IMG/VR virus record: IMGVR_UViG_3300023301_000152 | Coordinates: 1-20,241 of that record | Length of the DNA: 20,241 nucleotides | Source of the DNA: a virus | Strand: one strand, 5' to 3' | Notes under the pieces: generated by a model | Databases searched by the model: none | Told to the model about the DNA's origin: nothing | What the model saw: only the letters and a program-made list of their open reading frames with translations | Translations under genes and position numbers: made by a program | Shown here: positions 16,151 to 20,241 of the stretch, in pieces | How positions within the stretch are numbered: position 1 is the stretch's first letter | Layout: each line of letters starts with the position of its first letter

Positions 16151-17881
16151 TTAGTATTTAACGGTTTCTACAGGTTTCATATTTAGGATTACGCATTCGG
16201 TAGTAAGCAGCATACCTGAAATAGATGCAGCACTTTCCAAAGCAACGCGTGTAACCTTTACAGGATCTATAATCCCGGCTTTGATCATATCACCCTCAAT
16301 CATTTTGGTCTTAGCATTAAAACCGACATTAAAAATATCTTCACAATCATTGATTTCTTCAGCGGAAAGGATATTGTCATAATCCCAAGCATTCACACCT
16401 GTAAAGAAGATTAAAGAAGCGGTAAGGATTTCAAAGAATCCCTTAGGGCTTCGCTTCATAGGCTCTCCGGTAACATTCTCAATGATCTGAAAGAAAGGCT
16501 TTCTAATGGCTCTCATAACAACATCAGAACCGTACTTCATACTCTCATTTTGAGACTTACTATCCAGAACAAGATGTTTGGAGATACTTAACAATGCGGT
16601 TCCACCTCCGGGGATTATTCCTTCTTCGTTGGCGGATTTAATCGCATAAAGGGCATCCTGGAGCCTTGCCTGTTTTTCAAGAAACTCGGTATTTGACTTA
16701 GAACCAATATTAATGAACGCAATCCCATCCGATAGTCTGGAGATACGCGCTTGTAATACGGATTTTTCATATTGAGTCATTGTTTTAGTGATCTTAGCGC
16801 GTAATAAATCAGCACGCTCGATTTTCTGTTTTGCTATCTGCTTTAATTGTGTGTCACTAACCCCTGAGGCTTCTTTTACAGAAAGTGTATTCTCCGTAAT
16901 AACGACCTCCGAAGCTCTAGGCAACCAATTGAATAGATCTTTTTGAGGCAGGTCCTCAAATTGAATGCTCACATTCTCTATAAATGGTTCTTTCCCCAGT
17001 ATCGTACCAAGATCACTAAGCAAATCAGCGCCCTCATTCCCGAATCCGGGAGTTCTAGCAACACAAGCCTTTAAACTTCCCTGCACCACATTACGGATAA
17101 TCATTTCTGAAACGTGGTAATCCATTTCAGGACAGATAATCAAAAGTGCAGCCTCATCCTCAGCAGCCTTTGTCAATAGGTATTCGAGGTTAGGACTGAG
17201 CTTTGAGATCTTCTTATCAGTACTATAGATCCAAGGATGCTCGAGGATACACGTTTCATTCTCTGCATTGATATAATACTTAGAACGGAATCCAGTAGGC
17301 AAGGTCATACCTTCAATGGAAGTCATATGACTGTCGTAACTCTGAGATCGCTTGATATTCACTATACCTTGCCTTCCAGCTACCTTAAAGGCATCATAGA
17401 CTAATTCTGAAATCTCCTTATCATAATTAGATGCTATTAAAGCAACCTCTTTCAACTTCTCAGGATTGTTCTGAATTGGAATAGCACGCTTCTGCAACTC
17501 CTGGACAATAAGAGCAACTGTCTCATCCATTCCTTTTTTAATCTCCAATAGGTTGAGGTGTTCCGGGAAGTTCAATCCCTCAGTAAAGATAGCCTCAGCA
17601 ATAACCGTAGCTGTGGTGGTACCATCTCCGGCACCAGCATCGGTATTGTTGGCGATATCCTGAACAGACTCAATGGCTATTTGCTCAAAGGAATCATCAG
17701 AGTGTACTTGGCCGGCCACAGTCACACCGTCTTTGGTAGAGAATGGGCGCTGTTCCATATCGTTTTTTATCAGAACATTCCTTCCACTTGGACCTAGTGT
17801 TGTTTTTACAGCGGTTCCGATAATATTAAAGCCAGAGAGTAATCTCTCTCTGGCTTCATTTGAATATATAATATCCTTCAT
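16151..17881 (-). CDS. Phage-encoded GroEL-type chaperonin (Hsp60)
   Basis: This 576-residue protein is a full-length group I chaperonin. ATP-site signatures are intact: STKDGVTVAG with Asp51, GAGDGTTTATV with Asp86, and the P-GGG loop (IIPGGGTALL, 422-431). Asp409 in QARLQDALYAIK corresponds to the hydrolysis Asp398 of E. coli GroEL. The apical domain (~185-375) keeps IEGMTLPTGF, TDKKISKL and ARTPGFGN, so substrate/GroES-binding helices are likely present. Two differences from bacterial GroEL stand out. The C-terminus (MKPVETVKY) lacks the GGM repeats, and ~30 extra residues (about 474-518) sit in the C-terminal equatorial domain just before the nucleotide-contact loop. The ATG follows the previous stop with no gap (TAA|ATG). 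By analogy with phage chaperonin systems it probably folds the capsid protein or other large phage proteins, with the GroES-like protein two genes upstream as partner. Confidence 0.95.
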   Translation of the reverse strand: MKDIIYSNEARERLLSGFNIIGTAVKTTLGPSGRNVLIKNDMEQRPFSTKDGVTVAGQVHSDDSFEQIAIESVQDIANNTDAGAGDGTTTATVIAEAIFTEGLNFPEHLNLLEIKKGMDETVALIVQELQKRAIPIQNNPEKLKEVALIASNYDKEISELVYDAFKVAGRQGIVNIKRSQSYDSHMTSIEGMTLPTGFRSKYYINAENETCILEHPWIYSTDKKISKLSPNLEYLLTKAAEDEAALLIICPEMDYHVSEMIIRNVVQGSLKACVARTPGFGNEGADLLSDLGTILGKEPFIENVSIQFEDLPQKDLFNWLPRASEVVITENTLSVKEASGVSDTQLKQIAKQKIERADLLRAKITKTMTQYEKSVLQARISRLSDGIAFINIGSKSNTEFLEKQARLQDALYAIKSANEEGIIPGGGTALLSISKHLVLDSKSQNESMKYGSDVVMRAIRKPFFQIIENVTGEPMKRSPKGFFEILTASLIFFTGVNAWDYDNILSAEEINDCEDIFNVGFNAKTKMIEGDMIKAGIIDPVKVTRVALESAASISGMLLTTECVILNMKPVETVKY

Positions 17882-18751
17882 TTACTTTCTTTTTGATGCC
17901 AATGTTCTACCAAAGTAGAATTTAGCTTCTCTTAAATTAATTACGGCTTGGGTTCTGGCAATAGAGAATTCCCTGGAAACATCTGCTTGAACTCTCTCCA
18001 TAGGATCTATCACATCCTCGAGATCTGTCCTCAGCTGAACCAGAGCTTCAACATTGTTTTTGAGGGTAAACTGTCTCCTTTTGATATGGAAGTCTGTACC
18101 GTCATTTTTCTCTGCTGTAGGTGGAATGTCTTTCGCTTCTGTCAAAGGCTTCTCAGTCTTATAAGGATTCGTAGTTCCTAGTTCGTGAAGCATTATTCCC
18201 ATCCAGGCTTTTCCTTTGAAGAGAGTATCTTGAACTTGCTGATCTACATTTAAAGCCATATGACTCTCCTGGAACTGCATCAACTCATCGATCTTTAATC
18301 GCCATTTCTTGGTAATTGTAATCGCTCTATCTAAAGCTTCGTCTTGCTGCTTTGCTATGGCATCTTTTTTAGCTTTGATTTCGTCTTCTGCATCCACCTG
18401 CTCTTGTGTAGGTTTTACTGGTCCTTCACTGGTATCTACAGAATTTGGATCCTGTATTCCCTGTGCTTCCGGAGTATTTTCCGAGCTAGGATCCGGCTCT
18501 ACTTCTGTGCTGTTATTCAACACCTGTTTTCTATCCTCAAAGATTTGATAAGCTCCTATGCGATCTTGTCCTGTTTCTTCTTGATCCATAAGAGTGGATA
18601 AACTTTCTAAGCTTTCAATCTGATCAACGGCAACTTTCAGTTCGCCAAGATTGAGGTCTACAAGAGCAATAGGTTTCGAAGATTCTACTTCTGTCTTAGC
18701 AGCTTTTGGGGCTGCATCTTTCTTTGTGGTTTTCTTTGGAATTTTTGGCAT
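17882..18751 (-). CDS. Two-hairpin protein with Acb2-like (anti-CBASS) C-terminal signature
   Basis: This 289-residue protein starts with a Lys/Ala-rich disordered tail (KKTTKKDAAPKAAK). A helical segment (37-80) and an acidic Pro/Ser linker (~81-120) follow. Two helical hairpins come next. Hairpin 1 (~139-192) ends KGKAWMGIMLHELG and is followed by NPYKTEKP and a DIPPTAEKND linker. Hairpin 2 (~224-288) ends REFSIARTQAVINLREAKFY. As I recall them, Acb2/Tad1-type hairpin domains share this ending: a RE-L-SLA helix start, then L-(E/Q)-E-A-x-(M/F)-(W/Y)-x-G-x-(A/T)-L. Acb2 proteins are hexameric sponges that bind CBASS cyclic nucleotides. I infer a candidate anti-CBASS or related cyclic-nucleotide-binding protein, or a virion protein with the same fold. 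The gene abuts groEL with no spacer and is 17 bases from the GroES candidate. The protein is certain; the function is a hypothesis. Confidence 0.65.
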   Translation of the reverse strand: MPKIPKKTTKKDAAPKAAKTEVESSKPIALVDLNLGELKVAVDQIESLESLSTLMDQEETGQDRIGAYQIFEDRKQVLNNSTEVEPDPSSENTPEAQGIQDPNSVDTSEGPVKPTQEQVDAEDEIKAKKDAIAKQQDEALDRAITITKKWRLKIDELMQFQESHMALNVDQQVQDTLFKGKAWMGIMLHELGTTNPYKTEKPLTEAKDIPPTAEKNDGTDFHIKRRQFTLKNNVEALVQLRTDLEDVIDPMERVQADVSREFSIARTQAVINLREAKFYFGRTLASKRK

Positions 18752-18768
18752 TTTAATTTAAATTTAGA

Positions 18769-19203
18769 TTAATAATTATCTTCAGTTTGATCCAGACGGA
18801 TCAATATCTTAAACGTATCAGCAACCATATGATGAGGGCCTTTAATCCCTTTTATATCCACCACATCAGCAATATCCTTCTGGAAGTATATGATCTTCCC
18901 TACGTGTGCCTGTGGTAGTTCTTCCCCTGCGGCATCAATCACACCCACATTAAACTTGTTGTTCTCCTGGATCGTAGCGTCAAATCGCTTTGTCTCCGCT
19001 TTTTGAGCAAAGTAATCAGGGATCAACCTAACAGCATAATCCTTAGGATTTAATACGATTTTATCCTTAATCTCTTTGTCTGTATCTTCCATTAACCAAT
19101 CGGTATGATGTTGGTAGGTAGTCTTAGGATTCTCCTTAGCGAATTCCGCAGTAACAATCCTGCCGGTATCAGCACTTTTCCAAATAAAATTCTGTTTTCC
19201 CAT
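18769..19203 (-). CDS. GroES-like co-chaperonin candidate with an N-terminal TGR-type extension
   Basis: This 144-residue protein has two parts. Residues ~8-31 (SADTGRIVTAEFAKENPKTT) match a short motif I recall in many small phage and bacterial proteins, of unknown role. Residues ~50-138 have the size and order of a cpn10 barrel: opening LNPKDYAVRLIPDYF (compare GroES IRPLHDRVIV), a polar flexible stretch (AETKRFDATIQENN, 69-82) where GroES has its mobile loop, KFNVGVIDAAG like GEVLAVGNG, HVGKIIYFQ like KVGDIVIFN, and the closing MVADTFKILIRL like LIMSESDILAIV. The canonical IVL tripeptide is not obvious; ATI (76-78) may replace it. The groEL gene lies one gene downstream in the same operon, which strongly supports a pair. 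Sequence identity to GroES looks low, as in T4 gp31, so this call needs a profile search. The start is 2 bases past the exonuclease stop. Confidence 0.6.
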   Translation of the reverse strand: MGKQNFIWKSADTGRIVTAEFAKENPKTTYQHHTDWLMEDTDKEIKDKIVLNPKDYAVRLIPDYFAQKAETKRFDATIQENNKFNVGVIDAAGEELPQAHVGKIIYFQKDIADVVDIKGIKGPHHMVADTFKILIRLDQTEDNY

Positions 19204-19205
19204 AT

Positions 19206-20234
19206 TTATAGTTGTTTTAAAAATTCATGCAATTTCTTATTCCAGCGAGCATCTGCCAGGGCATTATGCTCATTCTCCTGTTTAGGATAACTTTCTAATA
19301 ATTTCATTTCTTTTAATCCGCGATAGAAACTCATATTAGTATGATGTCCACTATTGAAAGATTCAAAATCAGTAAGCGTACTAGCCTTCTCATCTAATAT
19401 CTGCTTCAAGTCCTGACAGTACATCGGGAACCCTTTAGGCAAATCCATCATCGTTCCGAAAAGCTGGCAGAAGACTACCCAATCATAATCCGCATAGTAA
19501 GCGTAGAATATAGGATCTTTAATTTCGGAATAAGTTAAAGTAAATCCTTCATTTGAATAATCTCTGCTTGATTTACAAAACTTAATAACTTCTTCAGCAA
19601 TCTGATTATTAGTCTTTCCATATTGCTGAATCAAAGAGTTAAGATTGCCTATGTCAAAAGGATCCCCTACAACATAGTTTTGATTTCTAGAATATGGATC
19701 TTGATTCTTATGATAAGGATTATCTTGAAGATACTTGTTTTTAAGCTCCTTGTAAATAGGCCACAATACATTCTCCCGGATCCAATATTCCTTATAAGGA
19801 TCGCACTTTTCTTCTCGCGCACAGCTACCACTTTCATTTTTATTCTGACAAGTACCAGCTCCATAACATTCTTTTTCTTGAAACCTATTCCAAGCTTCGT
19901 CAATATTAAAGTCCTTAGAAATAGCATAATATTCCCTACCATCATCACCCACAATACCTATACTGATCAAATCAATCGTAGGTTTTGTCATTCCATACTT
20001 AATCCCAAATAAGCGCTTCTCCTGAGGGCCCTCAATAAATTCCGTATCTAAATAATAATTCATATATCTGTTCTTTTTTTTGTAATTCTTCCCAAGCATT
20101 TTCTTCCTCCTTTTCTCACTCCACTCCACAGTAGCAAAAAATAGCATCTTACCACTTATAGGGATTTCCCTCATTAAGTGCATTACTTCTTTATCTGGAA
20201 ATGGACCTTCCTCCCATTTTATATTATTTGCCAT
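19206..20234 (-). CDS. DEDDh 3'-5' exonuclease with four-cysteine insertion
   Basis: This 342-residue protein carries the DEDDh motifs: MNYYLDTEFIEG with Asp63 and Glu65 (Exo I), YYADYDWVVFCQLFG with Asp249/Asp251 (Exo II), and EHNALADARWN with His323 and Asp328 (Exo III). The 'YLDTEFIE' opening and 'ADYDWVVF' centre resemble Rv2179c-type RNases, which trim 3' ends of RNA. Between Exo I and Exo II an insert holds Cys123, Cys129, Cys138 and Cys144 (C-x5-C-x8-C-x5-C), a possible zinc site. The first 57 residues precede the core and are unusual for the family. The ATG at codon 58 (20063) follows an A-rich run and would give a core-only protein, so the true start is uncertain. Role could be RNA decay, DNA/RNA end processing or nucleotide salvage. 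It is the first gene seen in this block. Confidence 0.8.
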   Translation of the reverse strand: MANNIKWEEGPFPDKEVMHLMREIPISGKMLFFATVEWSEKRRKKMLGKNYKKKNRYMNYYLDTEFIEGPQEKRLFGIKYGMTKPTIDLISIGIVGDDGREYYAISKDFNIDEAWNRFQEKECYGAGTCQNKNESGSCAREEKCDPYKEYWIRENVLWPIYKELKNKYLQDNPYHKNQDPYSRNQNYVVGDPFDIGNLNSLIQQYGKTNNQIAEEVIKFCKSSRDYSNEGFTLTYSEIKDPIFYAYYADYDWVVFCQLFGTMMDLPKGFPMYCQDLKQILDEKASTLTDFESFNSGHHTNMSFYRGLKEMKLLESYPKQENEHNALADARWNKKLHEFLKQL

Positions 20235-20241
20235 AATAATT

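Noticed and set aside
19623-20012. 129-codon plus-strand frame with an Ile/Phe-rich, membrane-like composition
   Set aside because: It is the reverse complement of the Asp/Asn/Lys-rich exonuclease gene, which creates Ile/Phe runs; no membrane gene is needed to explain it.
1-20241. tRNA genes, CRISPR arrays, insertion sequences, integrase or attachment sites
   Set aside because: The window is almost completely coding on one strand, no repeat-spacer pattern or cloverleaf was seen, and gaps are too short to hold them.

Overview
This window looks like part of a large, AT-rich double-stranded DNA tailed phage that infects a Bacteroidota host, probably a flavobacterium-like one. Every gene I can support lies on the minus strand, so transcription runs from high to low coordinates. 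The genes are packed with gaps of a few bases or short overlaps. Starts are preceded by A/T-rich sequence rather than a clear GGAGG. The large terminase (Walker A-like GKPRRVGLSW, nuclease motif GCDSYDDE), the portal, the run of short head-to-tail adaptor proteins and the lack of any sheath or tape-measure gene suggest a short-tailed phage with a crAss-like or related gene order. This placement comes from recalled family patterns and not from a database search.

Layout in transcription order. (1) 20234-15175 is an accessory and chaperone block: a DEDDh 3'-5' exonuclease with a four-cysteine insertion, a GroES-like co-chaperonin candidate, a two-hairpin protein whose C-terminus resembles Acb2-type (anti-CBASS) cyclic-nucleotide sponges, a full-length GroEL chaperonin, a KTSC-domain protein and two small unknown proteins. 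A hairpin terminator closes this block. (2) 15124-12257 is packaging: a 201-residue protein beside the terminase (small-terminase candidate), a second terminator, and the large terminase TerL. (3) 12233-7097 is the head: portal, acidic scaffold-like protein and major capsid protein. The capsid gene has its own 135-base leader and a near-perfect terminator after it. (4) 7031-3175 holds head-completion and neck/tail-ring proteins, including an adaptor fused through a Gly/Pro-rich linker to a cadherin/Ig-like domain. (5) 3170 to the left edge is a very large structural protein of at least 1,056 residues with a lectin-like (LamG/concanavalin-type) region, probably a fibre or receptor-binding protein. 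It runs off the window.

The genes read as one late programme: fold capsid proteins with a phage-supplied chaperonin system, build and fill the head, add the neck and tail, and add the adhesin. The most interesting signal is the cassette at 19203-16151, where a putative Acb2-like protein lies between a divergent GroES candidate and a GroEL with an unusual equatorial insertion. No tRNA, CRISPR array, insertion sequence, integrase or attachment site was seen. No gene-free stretch exceeds 150 bases.
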